Positions 33,167-41,342 of a stretch of 64,000 nucleotides of DNA are shown here, in pieces. Origin of the DNA: Streptomyces sp. TSRI0281 (GTDB taxonomy: Bacteria; Actinomycetota; Actinomycetes; Streptomycetales; Streptomycetaceae); the NCBI RefSeq assembly GCF_001905125.1, contig NZ_LWLE01000034.1:220714-284713 (forward strand), read 5' to 3'. The notes under the pieces are model-generated. The model did no database searches, was not told the origin of the DNA, and was given only the letters and a program-made list of their open reading frames with translations. Both the position numbers and the translations under genes were made by a program. The stretch's first letter is position 1. Every line of letters begins with the position of its first letter.

Positions 33167-33217
33167 CCGCCCGTACGACTCCTGGGGCGGGGGCGGGGGC
33201 GATGGCAGCATGGAGCA

Positions 33218-33787
33218 ATGACGACGAACCACGAGGAATCCCTGGAAATCCCCGCCCCGGACCCTGCGCCCTGGTCCTCCGGGGGCCCGCTCCACGGCGA
33301 TCTCCTCGCGGCGAAGGAGCGGGTGTACGACCCGTGCGGATTCCGCTGCTCACGGCCGGTGGCGGAGGCGGAGAGCGCCGACTACGGGGCGTACGGATTC
33401 ACGCTGGACGGTCTCTCCGTCAGGTTCCGCGCGGCCAGGACCACCCCGAAGAAGGCCGGTCAGTTCGTCACCCTGTGGAAGAGGTCCGGGGAGGGCCCGA
33501 TCCGGCCCTTCGACGTTGAGGACGGCGTCGACCTGTTCGTCATCAGCACCCGCGACGACCGGCACTTCGGCCAGTTCGTCTTCCCGCGAGAGGTGCTCTG
33601 CGAGCGGGACATCGTGTCGAGGAACGGCGCGGGCGGGAAGCGAGGGTTCCGCGTCTACCCGCCGTGGGCGACGACGACGAACCGCCAGGCCCGCAGTACG
33701 CAGACCTGGCAGCTGCACCACTTTCTGCCGGTCGGCGAGGACGGTCCGGTCGACACCGGGCGCGCTCGGGCGCTGTATCGCCCCTGA
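33218..33787 (+). CDS. MepB family protein
   Basis: The 189-residue protein contains the MepB hallmarks YGAYGFTLDGLSVRFR, KKAGQFVTLWKRS, GPIRPFDVEDGVDLFVI and GKRGFRVYPPW. MepB was named in the Staphylococcus mepRAB multidrug-efflux operon but its function is not established. No MepA transporter is adjacent here. CAGCAT lies 6 bases before ATG 33218 while ggag is too close to serve as a ribosome site, so translation may be leaderless. Confidence 0.82.
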   Translation: MTTNHEESLEIPAPDPAPWSSGGPLHGDLLAAKERVYDPCGFRCSRPVAEAESADYGAYGFTLDGLSVRFRAARTTPKKAGQFVTLWKRSGEGPIRPFDVEDGVDLFVISTRDDRHFGQFVFPREVLCERDIVSRNGAGGKRGFRVYPPWATTTNRQARSTQTWQLHHFLPVGEDGPVDTGRARALYRP

Positions 33788-33822
33788 GGCGCGCGCCGAC
33801 CCGCCTCGGTCGCCCGTACGGG

Positions 33823-33925
33823 GTGCTCAACCCGTGTGCAGCATCAGGCCGATGCCGACCACCATCAGACCGGCGGCGGCCGTGGTGCAACCGGCGATCG
33901 CCGGACCTGTTACGAGGGCCGCCAG
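33823..33925 (-). pseudogene. Relic of an EamA-transporter 3' end
   Basis: Bases 33823-33880 match 35355-35412, the 3' end of the intact EamA gene, over 58 bases with one mismatch, and encode the same C-terminal GIGLMLHT plus stop. The next 45 bases match EamA positions about 35725-35773, so roughly 310 bases have been lost internally. The orientation is the same as the intact gene. It is a direct partial duplication flanking the two genes between, and it cannot encode a working protein. Confidence 0.82.
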
Positions 33926-34047
33926 TCACCCATCCGGGGGCGTATCGAATGGGTGGTCGATGTGCACGAACCGGGTGTGCCTGAAGACGACGGGGATGGT
34001 TCAGGCAGCGTCAGTGCTCTCGCCGAGAGCCTTCGTGGAGGATTCGT

Positions 34048-34524
34048 ATGCGCAGGTCTGTTGCTCTTTCAGCTTTCGTACTCACATTCGCCGCGAGTAC
34101 GTCCCTGGCTCCGGCCCAGGCCCAGGCTGATACCCCGGCGCCGGATTCCCTCAGCGTGCTGTCCGACGTCATCGGTGATTTCCAGACCGCCGGCGACTAC
34201 GTCCATTTCTCCAGTACGCCGCCACCGACCGCCTCCGCCCACGGATGGTGGTTGAACGGCTCCGGTCCCGGCACCAAGGCCAAGGTGACGGTGTCGCTCC
34301 AAGCGAAGGACGGGGGCGGCAACTGGAAGTCGGTGGAGACCAGTTCCAAGACCATCAAGCCGGGCGGCGGCAGCGCACGCCGGGCCAATGCACGTAAGAC
34401 GTGCGAAGGAACGGCGAAGACGACCTGGCGTAGCGTCGTCGATGTCGACGTGATCGGCGTCAGGGATTCTCCGAGCAAGCTCTACACACCGTCCAAGACG
34501 TATCCGTGCGGCGCCGGACTGTGA
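34048..34524 (+). CDS. Secreted protein of unknown function (158 aa)
   Basis: A clear signal peptide is present: basic MRRS, a hydrophobic core LSAFVLTFAAS and cleavage after AQA near residue 27. The mature part is about 130 residues, basic, with two cysteines (RKTCEG and TYPCGAGL) that could form a disulfide. A WKSVETSSKTIK segment suggests a small beta-rich fold. No family is recognised. A ggagg site (34036-34040) precedes ATG 34048. The next gene starts 11 bases after its stop, so they form an operon that sits between the EamA relic and the intact EamA gene. Confidence 0.75.
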   Translation: MRRSVALSAFVLTFAASTSLAPAQAQADTPAPDSLSVLSDVIGDFQTAGDYVHFSSTPPPTASAHGWWLNGSGPGTKAKVTVSLQAKDGGGNWKSVETSSKTIKPGGGSARRANARKTCEGTAKTTWRSVVDVDVIGVRDSPSKLYTPSKTYPCGAGL

Positions 34525-34535
34525 GGGAGACGACG

Positions 34536-35339
34536 GTGAACGATGGCTGGTCCGAGGATCCGACCCTGATTCTCGGCATGCACGGAATCTTCGAGCAGCA
34601 CCCGTGGCTCGGGAGGGTCAGTGCCGAGTACGACCTCGATGAGGACGTCTTCAGTCTCGCCGTGAAACGTGCCGCCGCCTATGGGTGGAGTTCCACGCGC
34701 TTCAGCGGCGGTTCGGAGCTGGGCGGCCAGCGCTGGGGGCACAACGACGCAGGCGGTGACTGGACCCAGGACGGGAACGTCCGACAGCTCGCCTGGCTCC
34801 AGGTCTCCGTTGCCGAGGACCTGCGCGAGCAGCGGCTTCCTGTCCTCCCGATGGCGACCGTGCTGAGTGACTCTCTTCGACGCACAGGGGTATTCCGCCT
34901 CACGGGCCTGCATGTGCTGGTACCTGTGCGGCTTGCCCCCGACAGTCGCTTCGACCTCGCCGCCGCCGCTGACTGGCTCGGTCTCGCCGATCCGGACGGC
35001 AGGGCCGAGATGGTGGTCACGGTCTCGGCCAGGGAATCGGGGGGCCTGAGCGGGCGCGTTTCCGAAATCCGCGATCTGGCACGGGAGCGCACCTTCGGGA
35101 GGATGACCGTCGAGGCGACACCGGCAGGACCGGTGGGGCAGGAGGGGCTCGCGCTGCCGTTGGCCGGAGAGCTCCAGACCGGCGCGATGCGACAGACCAT
35201 GGCCTACCGCTGCCGCACCCGCGAATGGTCCCTGGAAGCGGCCGTCTGGACGACCGAGATCTTCATCGATGCCCTGCGAGCCGCCGGAGCGGGCCACCCG
35301 GCCCTCATCACCGTCTCCGCGTCGGCCACCTCGCCGTAG
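34536..35339 (+). CDS. Hypothetical protein (267 aa), partner of the secreted protein
   Basis: I do not recognise a family. The protein starts MNDGWSEDPTLILGMHGIFE and is soluble, with no signal peptide or membrane helix. It contains RTGVFRLTGLHVLVPVRL and later alternating strands. GTG 34536 follows a gagggaga site, better than the in-frame ATG-less extension to 34506. Tight linkage to a small secreted protein suggests either an immunity or a processing partner, but nothing in its sequence shows this directly. Confidence 0.7.
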   Translation: MNDGWSEDPTLILGMHGIFEQHPWLGRVSAEYDLDEDVFSLAVKRAAAYGWSSTRFSGGSELGGQRWGHNDAGGDWTQDGNVRQLAWLQVSVAEDLREQRLPVLPMATVLSDSLRRTGVFRLTGLHVLVPVRLAPDSRFDLAAAADWLGLADPDGRAEMVVTVSARESGGLSGRVSEIRDLARERTFGRMTVEATPAGPVGQEGLALPLAGELQTGAMRQTMAYRCRTREWSLEAAVWTTEIFIDALRAAGAGHPALITVSASATSP

Positions 35340-35358
35340 TCGACCCGAACCGAAGTGC

Positions 35359-36210
35359 TCAACTCGTGTGCAGCATCAGGCCGATGCCGACCACCATCAG
35401 ACCGGCGGCGGCGATGCGCGGGGCGCCGAAGCGTTCCTTGAAGAACAGGGTGCCGATGGCCGCGCCGACGATGATCGAGGACTCCCGCAGGGCCGCGATC
35501 GGGGCGAGCGGGGCCTTGGTCTGGGCCCACAGGACCAGGCCGTACGCGATGACCGACAGGGCAGCGCCGAGCAGTCCCCGTGCCGCGTACGGCTTCAGCT
35601 GGGCGACGAGTCCGGTGCGGCGGCGCCAGAACGCGTACGCCGGGATGGCCAGGCCCTCCAGGATCATCAGCCACGCGATGTAGCCGAGCGGGGTGCCCGA
35701 GGCGCGTACCCCGACCCCGTCCACCGTGGTGTACCCGGCGATCGCCAGACCCGTCGCGAGAGCCGCCAGGATCGCCGGCCAGTGGGGGCGTTTCCCGGAG
35801 CCGCGGATGCCCCACAGGGCGAGCCCGACCAGGCCGGCCGAGGCGACCGCGACGCCCGCCGTGGCCCAGCCGTCGGGGCGTTCACCGACGAAGACGGCGG
35901 CCAGGACCGTCACCACGAGCGGGGCCGTGCCCCGGGCGATCGGATACATCTGGCCGAAGTCGCCCAGCGTGAACGACCGCATCAGCAGCAGCATGTACGC
36001 CACATGCAGGGCGGCCGAGACGAAGAGGTACGGCCATGCCTCCGCCGCCGGGAACGGGACGAACAGGGCGGCCACCGCCCCGATCAGCAGGCCGCCCCCG
36101 GAGATCAGCGTGAAGGAGACGAGCTGGTCCTTCATGGCGTGCGCGATGGCGTTCCACGAGGCGTGCGTGACCGCGGCTATGAGGACCGCCAGGGCGACCA
36201 GCGGGGTCAC
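35359..36210 (-). CDS. EamA/DMT family transporter
   Basis: The 283-residue protein has ten membrane helices in two repeats, each with the EamA motif. Recognisable parts are ASWNAIAHAM near the N terminus, YPIARGTAPLVV in repeat 1 and ALRESSIIVGAAIGTLFF with ERFGAPR in repeat 2. It exports or imports small metabolites across the cytoplasmic membrane; the substrate is unknown. GTG 36210 overlaps the stop of the YbaK gene (GTGA), so the two are coupled. Its last 58 bases are duplicated as a relic at 33823. Confidence 0.9.
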   Translation of the reverse strand: MTPLVALAVLIAAVTHASWNAIAHAMKDQLVSFTLISGGGLLIGAVAALFVPFPAAEAWPYLFVSAALHVAYMLLLMRSFTLGDFGQMYPIARGTAPLVVTVLAAVFVGERPDGWATAGVAVASAGLVGLALWGIRGSGKRPHWPAILAALATGLAIAGYTTVDGVGVRASGTPLGYIAWLMILEGLAIPAYAFWRRRTGLVAQLKPYAARGLLGAALSVIAYGLVLWAQTKAPLAPIAALRESSIIVGAAIGTLFFKERFGAPRIAAAGLMVVGIGLMLHTS

Positions 36211-36728
36211 GCGGTCTGCTCGCGCACATCCACCACGGTGGCGCCCGCGTGGCCGATCAGGGTCTTGGGGTCGAGCGGGAACACCGTGTGCGGGGTGCCC
36301 GCCGCCGCCCACACCACCGCGTGGTTCAGCAGCCCGCGGTCCGCCAGCACCCGGGTCCTGGTCACATGGCCGAAGGGCGGTACGCCCCCGATCGCGTACC
36401 CCGTCGTCTCGCGGACCAGGTCGGCCCCGGCCCGCTTGACCTTCCCCGCGCCCAGTTCGCTCCGTACGAGCTCCACGTCGACCCGCGAGGACCCGTCCAT
36501 CAGGACCAGTACCGGCACCCCGTCCGCCTCGAAGATCAGCGACTTGACGATCTCGCTGAGCTCGCAGCCCACCGCCGCGGCGGCCTCGGCGGCGGTGCGC
36601 GTGGCGTCCGGGAAGCGGCGTACCTCGACCTGGAGCCCCAGCTCGCGCAGGGCCTCGGCGAATCGGGGGTGGGCGTCGGACGAGAGGGCCGCGGAGGTGG
36701 TCACGGGGGAGGGTTCGGGGGTGCTCAT
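36207..36728 (-). CDS. YbaK/EbsC-type aminoacyl-tRNA deacylase
   Basis: The 173-residue protein has the YbaK fold with the key Lys in EIVKSLIF and the following VLMDGSSRVD, GYAIGGVPPFGH and DRGLL segments. These enzymes hydrolyse mischarged tRNA such as Cys-tRNA(Pro) or Ala-tRNA(Pro) in trans. ATG 36728 begins the two-gene unit with the EamA transporter. The protein aligns best without the upstream extension to 36845. Confidence 0.88.
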   Translation of the reverse strand: MSTPEPSPVTTSAALSSDAHPRFAEALRELGLQVEVRRFPDATRTAAEAAAAVGCELSEIVKSLIFEADGVPVLVLMDGSSRVDVELVRSELGAGKVKRAGADLVRETTGYAIGGVPPFGHVTRTRVLADRGLLNHAVVWAAAGTPHTVFPLDPKTLIGHAGATVVDVREQTA

Positions 36729-36848
36729 GAGCTGCACGCTACTGAACCGGGCCGGGCGCACACCAGGCGGTTCCGGAGCCGCACCCTCCGGGCGCGGGCG
36801 GCCGATCATGCGGCATTCAGTGGCCTTTCGGCGGCTTTCGGTCAAACC

Positions 36849-36983
36849 GTGGCCGGTTGGGCGTCCGCGCCGGCTGCGGCGTGCGAGGGCTACGACGGAG
36901 TCGACTGCGGTGCCAAGCTGGCGTCGTGGACGTACCGGGACCAGAACCTGACCCCGATCAACTCGATCAAGCTCTCCGAGTAG
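36849..36983 (+). pseudogene. Orphan 44-codon frame, possible 3' fragment of a secreted-protein gene
   Basis: The frame ends CEGYDGVDCGAK, then WTYRDQNLTPINSIKLSE and TAG. It has two close cysteines and a natural-looking C terminus but only a short alanine-rich start and no ribosome site. It may be the remaining end of a deleted gene. I recognise no family, and it may also be chance coding. Confidence 0.3.
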
Positions 36984-37016
36984 CGGGCCGGTTCACCGCC
37001 CGGCGGTGAAAACGGG

Positions 37017-37052
37017 ATGACGTGGGGGCGAGGGCTTTCTACCCTCGCCCCC
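37017..37052 (+). promoter_or_regulatory. Leaderless promoter with hairpin before the exonuclease gene
   Basis: ATGACG (37017-37022) and TACCCT (37040-37045) are spaced by 17 bases, and ATG 37053 is 7 bases further, where transcription should begin. An 11-base perfect inverted repeat gggggcgaggg / ccctcgccccc (37024-37034, 37042-37052) overlaps the spacer and -10 and ends directly at the ATG. It could bind a protein as a DNA palindrome. As it is upstream of the start site it would not be in the mRNA. Confidence 0.6.
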
Positions 37053-37628
37053 ATGAGCCTTGGCCCGGGTGAGACGCTGCTGAACGTCGTCGATGTCGAA
37101 GCGACCTGCTGGGACGGGCAGCCGCCGCCCGGTCAGGTGAGCGAGATCATCGAGATCGGGCTCACCGTGGTCGATCTCCGCGCGGGTGAACGCGTCGCCA
37201 AGCACCGGCTGCTGGTCCGGCCGGCCAAGTCGCGGGTCAGCCCGTTCTGTACGGAGCTGACCGGGCTGACGCAGGCCGAGGTGGACGCGGGCCCGTCCTT
37301 CGCCGAGGCATGCCGGCTGCTGGCCGCCGAGCACCGGACCGGCGAGCTCCCGTGGGCCAGTTGGGGCGACTACGACCGCAACCAGTTCACCCGCCAGTGC
37401 CGTCACACGGGCACCCGGTACCCCTTCGGCCACCGTCACACCAACGCGAAGGTCGCCTTCACCGCTTCGTACGGCCTGCGCAAACGCCCCGGCATGGCCC
37501 AGGCACTGCGGACCGCCGGACTCCCGTTGGAGGGCCGCCACCACCGGGGCGACGACGACGCGTGGAACATCGCCGCCCTGGTGCTCGATCTCGCGGGGCG
37601 GGGTGACTGGCCGGTTCCCCAGGGATGA
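37053..37628 (+). CDS. DnaQ-like 3'-5' exonuclease (ERI1-like DEDD family)
   Basis: The 191-residue protein has the DEDDh exonuclease motifs: VVDVEATCW near residue 12 (Asp-Glu), a middle WASWGDYDRNQF (Asp) and HHRGDDDAWN near residue 168 (His and Asp). CELTGLTQAEVDAG-like motif FCTELTGL fits the ERI1/KapD subgroup, which trims RNA or DNA 3' ends. No polymerase domain is present. The ATG is probably the transcription start (leaderless). Confidence 0.87.
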   Translation: MSLGPGETLLNVVDVEATCWDGQPPPGQVSEIIEIGLTVVDLRAGERVAKHRLLVRPAKSRVSPFCTELTGLTQAEVDAGPSFAEACRLLAAEHRTGELPWASWGDYDRNQFTRQCRHTGTRYPFGHRHTNAKVAFTASYGLRKRPGMAQALRTAGLPLEGRHHRGDDDAWNIAALVLDLAGRGDWPVPQG

Positions 37629-37741
37629 GCCGAGATTCCGCGGGGGTGGGCCGGCCGGTTCCCGAGGGATGAGCCGGGCGATCGCGCAAGGGTGAGCCGG
37701 GCGGTTCCGCAGGGATGAGCCGGGCGGTTCCGCAGGGGTGC
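37612..37741. repeat. Imperfect tandem repeats of about 25 bases
   Basis: Variants of agggatgagccgggcggttc occur about five times in a row from the end of the exonuclease gene to the end of the penicillin-binding protein gene. They fill the convergent gap. No conserved hairpin or spacer pattern is seen, so this is neither CRISPR nor a clear terminator. Confidence 0.65.
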
Positions 37742-37747
37742 GCCGGG

Positions 37748-39385
37748 TCAGCCGTCCGCGCGCAGGACGTCCGCCACCACCGGGCCCGCCGCGTCGCCGC
37801 CGTGGCCGCCGGACTGGACGACCGCCGCTGCCGCGAGGTCGTTGCTGAAGCCGGTGAACCAGCTGTTGGACGTGCCCTGTCCGTCGACCTCCGCCGAGCC
37901 CGTCTTGGCGCCCTTGTCGCCGCCGACCGAGGCCATGGCGTCCCTGCCGGTGCCCCAGGCGGCCGTCGCCCGCATCATCTGGGTGACCTGCTGGGACACC
38001 TGCGCGGGCAGGGAGCGGGACGCGGTGGCGAGCTGACGGTTGTCCAGGGACTGCGGGACGATGACGGGCTGGCGGAAGGTGCCGTTGCGGGCGGTCGCCG
38101 TGATGGACGCCATGTTGAGGACGTTCATCTGGACGGTGCCCTGCCCGATGTACTGGGCCGCGGCCACGCCGCCGGTCTCCTCCGGGACGCTGCCGTCCGT
38201 GGTGACGACGCCGGTCTTCCAGTCCAGGCCGATCCCGAAGACGTCCCGGGCCTCCTTGGCGAGGGCCGCGTCGTCCTTCGTGTCGTCGATCAGCTTGATG
38301 AAGGCCGTGTTGCAGGACTTGGCGAAGCTCTGGGTGAACGTGCTGCCGTCCGGCAGGTCGAAGTAGTCGAGGTTGTGGAACGAATTCCCCTGGTACATCA
38401 CGTCCTTGGGGCACTCCGTCGCGCCGTTGGCGGTGGCGAGGCCCTTCTCGATCAGCATCGCGGCCGTCATGATCTTCAGCGTCGAGCCGGGCGCCTGCTT
38501 TCCCTGGAGCGCCACGTTGAACTCGGTCACCGGGTTGTTTGCCACCGCGCGTATCGCACCCGTGGAGGGTTTGACGGCGACCACCGATGCCTGGCCGAAC
38601 TTCTTGACCGCCCCTTCGGCCGCTGCCTGGGCGTCGGCGTCCAGGGTCGTCCGGAGCTTGCCGGGCCTGCCCTTGGCCAGGGTCAGCAGCGTCTTGTCCG
38701 GGGCCTTCTTGTCGGCGCTCTCGATCCAGGTCTCGATACCGGGCGTGCCGCCGACCTCGGAGCCGTACTTCGTGCGCAGGGTCTCCAGGATCGGCCCGAG
38801 CGACGGGTACTTCTCCTTGGTCAGCGTCCTGTCATTGCGGTCGACCGCCTCGATCTGCGGGGTGGAGGACTCGCCGGTCCTCAGCGTCGCGCCCTCCGTC
38901 AGCTGCGGGTGGACCACGGAGGGCGCCCAGTCGACCAGGGCCTTTCCGGTGGTCACACCGCGCACCACGGTCAGCTCCGAGGCGTACGACCAGGGCTTGG
39001 ACTTCCCCTCGTACGAGACGGTCGCCTTCACCGTGAACGGCACCTTCGTGCCGACCGCCGGGCCCGGGGTGATCACGGCCTTGCCGACGTGGGCGTCCTC
39101 GGCGAATCCGGCGAGCAGCGGCGCGGCGGCCGACTCGTTGTTGGTGAGTGCGGAGGCGCTCGTCGCGTCCCCGGCCGCCCACGCGGTGAAGAAGTCCTTC
39201 GACGTCCCGGTGATCTCCGCCTCGCTGAGCGGTCCCGTCTTCACTTCCTGGGGCGCGGACTTGGTGTCCGTACCGCCCCCGCCCCCGTCGCCGCCCCCGA
39301 CCATGCTGTACGCCCCGTAGCCGATACCGCCGGCCACCAGGACGAACACTCCGCCGACCACGGCGACCTTCGCTCCACTGCGCAT
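37748..39385 (-). CDS. Penicillin-binding protein, class B transpeptidase with MecA-type N-terminal domain
   Basis: The 545-residue protein has an N-terminal membrane anchor (residues about 8-30), a Gly-rich linker, a MecA_N/NTF2-like domain (ITGTSKDFFTAWAAGD) and a linker domain. A transpeptidase domain with STLK near residue 304 (nucleophile Ser), SCN near residue 362 and KTGS near residue 494 completes it. It cross-links peptidoglycan outside the membrane. Streptomyces carry several such PBPs. A gggaggggg site precedes ATG 39385. A TTGAAC-N2-GTTCAA palindrome lies about 30 bases upstream. Confidence 0.92.
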   Translation of the reverse strand: MRSGAKVAVVGGVFVLVAGGIGYGAYSMVGGGDGGGGGTDTKSAPQEVKTGPLSEAEITGTSKDFFTAWAAGDATSASALTNNESAAAPLLAGFAEDAHVGKAVITPGPAVGTKVPFTVKATVSYEGKSKPWSYASELTVVRGVTTGKALVDWAPSVVHPQLTEGATLRTGESSTPQIEAVDRNDRTLTKEKYPSLGPILETLRTKYGSEVGGTPGIETWIESADKKAPDKTLLTLAKGRPGKLRTTLDADAQAAAEGAVKKFGQASVVAVKPSTGAIRAVANNPVTEFNVALQGKQAPGSTLKIMTAAMLIEKGLATANGATECPKDVMYQGNSFHNLDYFDLPDGSTFTQSFAKSCNTAFIKLIDDTKDDAALAKEARDVFGIGLDWKTGVVTTDGSVPEETGGVAAAQYIGQGTVQMNVLNMASITATARNGTFRQPVIVPQSLDNRQLATASRSLPAQVSQQVTQMMRATAAWGTGRDAMASVGGDKGAKTGSAEVDGQGTSNSWFTGFSNDLAAAAVVQSGGHGGDAAGPVVADVLRADG

Positions 39386-39414
39386 CTGTGCAGTCCCCCT
39401 CCCCAGGAGTCCCC

Positions 39415-39428
39415 CTTGAACGTGTTCA
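39415..39428. promoter_or_regulatory. Palindrome upstream of the penicillin-binding protein gene
   Basis: ttgaacgtgttcaa has perfect 6-base arms around two bases, extended by cccc/gggg outside with one offset. It lies 30 bases before the PBP start on the minus strand and could be an operator. The two-base centre does not fit the GAAC-N4-GTTC LexA box. Confidence 0.45.
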
Positions 39429-39510
39429 AAGGGGAGCTGTCGAGAACCCTAAGGGGTGGTGACGGCTGGTGAGGGTGTCGTTACCGGACCGGAATGCTGA
39501 TCGGTGAGCG

Positions 39511-41280
39511 TTACACCCAGGTGTCCAGCCACATCCGGTCGCGCCAGGAGTCCTCCGGGATCGAGGTCCCCGTGTACAGCGGCCAGAAGTAGATGAAGTT
39601 CCAGACGATCAGCAGGATCAGCACGCCTGCGGCGATCGCCCCCAGCGTCCGGCGTCTCTCGCCGTTCGGGTCGTCCCTCGTCAGGCCCAGTTCCGCTCTC
39701 GCCCCGGTCCCCGCCGCCGGGCCCAGCAGGGCGCCGATCATCATCGACACGGCCAGACACAGGAACGGTACGAACACGACCGCGTAGAACAGGAAGATCG
39801 TGCGCTCCTGGTAGAGGAACCAGGGCAGCCAGCCCGCCGCCACCCCGCAGGCGATCGCGCCCGCCCGCCAGTCGCGCCGGAAGAACCAGCGCCACAGCAC
39901 GTACAGCAGCGCGAAGCACGCCGCCCACCAGAGCAGCGGGGTGCCGATGGCCAGCACCTCGGCGGCGCACTTGCCGGTCGAGGACTCCGTGCAGCCGCTC
40001 GTCTCCTCGTAGAAGTACGAGACGGGACGGCCCAGGATGATCCAGCTCCAGGGGTTGGACTGGTACGTGTGCCCGGAGGTCAGGCCGACATGGAAGTCGT
40101 ACACCTGGTTCTCGTAGTGCCACAGACTGCGCAGCCAGTCCGGCAGCCAGGTCCAGCTGCCGCCCCGGCCCTCGGTCGCCGCCCAGTTGCGGTAGTACCC
40201 CTTGTCCGTGACGATCCAGCCGGTCCACGAGACCACGTACGTGCCGATCGCGACCGGCACCGTGGAGACGAACGCGGGCAGCAGATCCCGTCGCGCCACC
40301 GCCCGGTACGGACGCACAGCACCCGCCGTGCGCCGTGCGGCCACGTCCCACAGCACCGCCATCACGCCGAACGCGGCCAGGATGTAGAGGCCGTTCCACT
40401 TCGTGGCGAACGCCAGGCCCAGCATCACGCCCGCGCCGATCCGCCACGGCCGCCATCCCAGCCGCAGGTCCTCGGCGATCCGGAAGTCCGGGCGCAGCAC
40501 GCCCTCCTCCTCGTCGACCGGAAGCGCGGCGGCCAGTTTCCGGCGGGCCCAGTCGCGGTCGATCACCAGGCACCCGAAGGCCGCCAGCACGAAGAACATC
40601 AGGATCAGGTCGAGGAGCGCGGCGCGGCTCATCACGAAGTGCAGGCCGTCCACCGCGAGGAGCAGGCCCGCCAGACAGCCCAGGAACGTCGAGCGGAACA
40701 GCCGCCGGCCGATCCGGCACAGCAGCAGGACGGACACCGTGCCCAGCAGCGCGACCATGAAGCGCCAGCCGAACGGTGTGAAGCCGAAGAGCTGCTCGCC
40801 GATCCCGATGATCCATTTGCCGACCGGCGGATGCACGACATAGCCGGGTTCGACGGGGATCTTCACCCCGGACGGATTCTGCAGGATCAGCTTGTCGACG
40901 TCCTTGGGCCAGGCCCCCTCGTACCCCTGGTTGATCAGCGCCCAGGCGTCCTTGGCGTAGTACGTCTCATCGAATATCACCGCGTCCGGCTTGCCCAGGT
41001 TCCAGAACCGCAGCAGCCCGGCGACCAGGGTCACCAGCAGCGGACCGCCCCAGGCGGACCAGCGCACGATCCGGTCCGCGAGCGGTGCGGGCACCCCGAG
41101 CACCGCCCACAGCCGGGGTCCCGGGCGGGTGTACGGCGGCATCAGCCGCTCGCGCAGCCCGGTCTCCGGCCGGGGCGTATGGCCGAAACGGCGCAGCCGC
41201 CGCTGCCAGGAATGCGGCTGTTCGCCGTGCTGATCCCCGGCGTCGTGGCCCTGCTGGGCTTCGGGTGCGGTACTCGTCAC
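39511..41280 (-). CDS. pmt: Protein O-mannosyltransferase (dolichyl/polyprenyl-phosphate-mannose dependent)
   Basis: The 589-residue GT39 enzyme has about eleven membrane helices. The catalytic acidic pair is in IFDETYYAKDAW in the first extracytoplasmic loop, and VHPPVGKW and HFVMSRAALLD follow as in actinobacterial Pmt. It transfers mannose from polyprenyl phosphate mannose to Ser/Thr of secreted proteins; in Streptomyces this makes the phage phiC31 receptor glycoproteins. GTG 41280 is chosen because TACGAT on the minus strand (plus 41287-41292) lies 6 bases before it, suggesting a leaderless start. It diverges from rsmI. Confidence 0.93.
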   Translation of the reverse strand: MTSTAPEAQQGHDAGDQHGEQPHSWQRRLRRFGHTPRPETGLRERLMPPYTRPGPRLWAVLGVPAPLADRIVRWSAWGGPLLVTLVAGLLRFWNLGKPDAVIFDETYYAKDAWALINQGYEGAWPKDVDKLILQNPSGVKIPVEPGYVVHPPVGKWIIGIGEQLFGFTPFGWRFMVALLGTVSVLLLCRIGRRLFRSTFLGCLAGLLLAVDGLHFVMSRAALLDLILMFFVLAAFGCLVIDRDWARRKLAAALPVDEEEGVLRPDFRIAEDLRLGWRPWRIGAGVMLGLAFATKWNGLYILAAFGVMAVLWDVAARRTAGAVRPYRAVARRDLLPAFVSTVPVAIGTYVVSWTGWIVTDKGYYRNWAATEGRGGSWTWLPDWLRSLWHYENQVYDFHVGLTSGHTYQSNPWSWIILGRPVSYFYEETSGCTESSTGKCAAEVLAIGTPLLWWAACFALLYVLWRWFFRRDWRAGAIACGVAAGWLPWFLYQERTIFLFYAVVFVPFLCLAVSMMIGALLGPAAGTGARAELGLTRDDPNGERRRTLGAIAAGVLILLIVWNFIYFWPLYTGTSIPEDSWRDRMWLDTWV

Positions 41281-41342
41281 CGCGCCATCGTAGGGAACGC
41301 ATCTGTGCGAGGTGTGCCGCCAGGGCTGGGAGGATGACTGTT

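Larger units (their letters stand above)
36729..37052. other. Intergenic region with a possible gene fragment
   Basis: The 324 bases hold the YbaK promoter on the minus strand, an orphan 44-codon frame (GTG 36849 to TAG 36983) and the promoter/hairpin of the exonuclease gene. No RNA gene is seen. Confidence 0.5.

Noticed and set aside
39415..39428. A LexA SOS box
   Set aside because: The GAAC and GTTC arms are separated by two bases, not the four of the SOS box.
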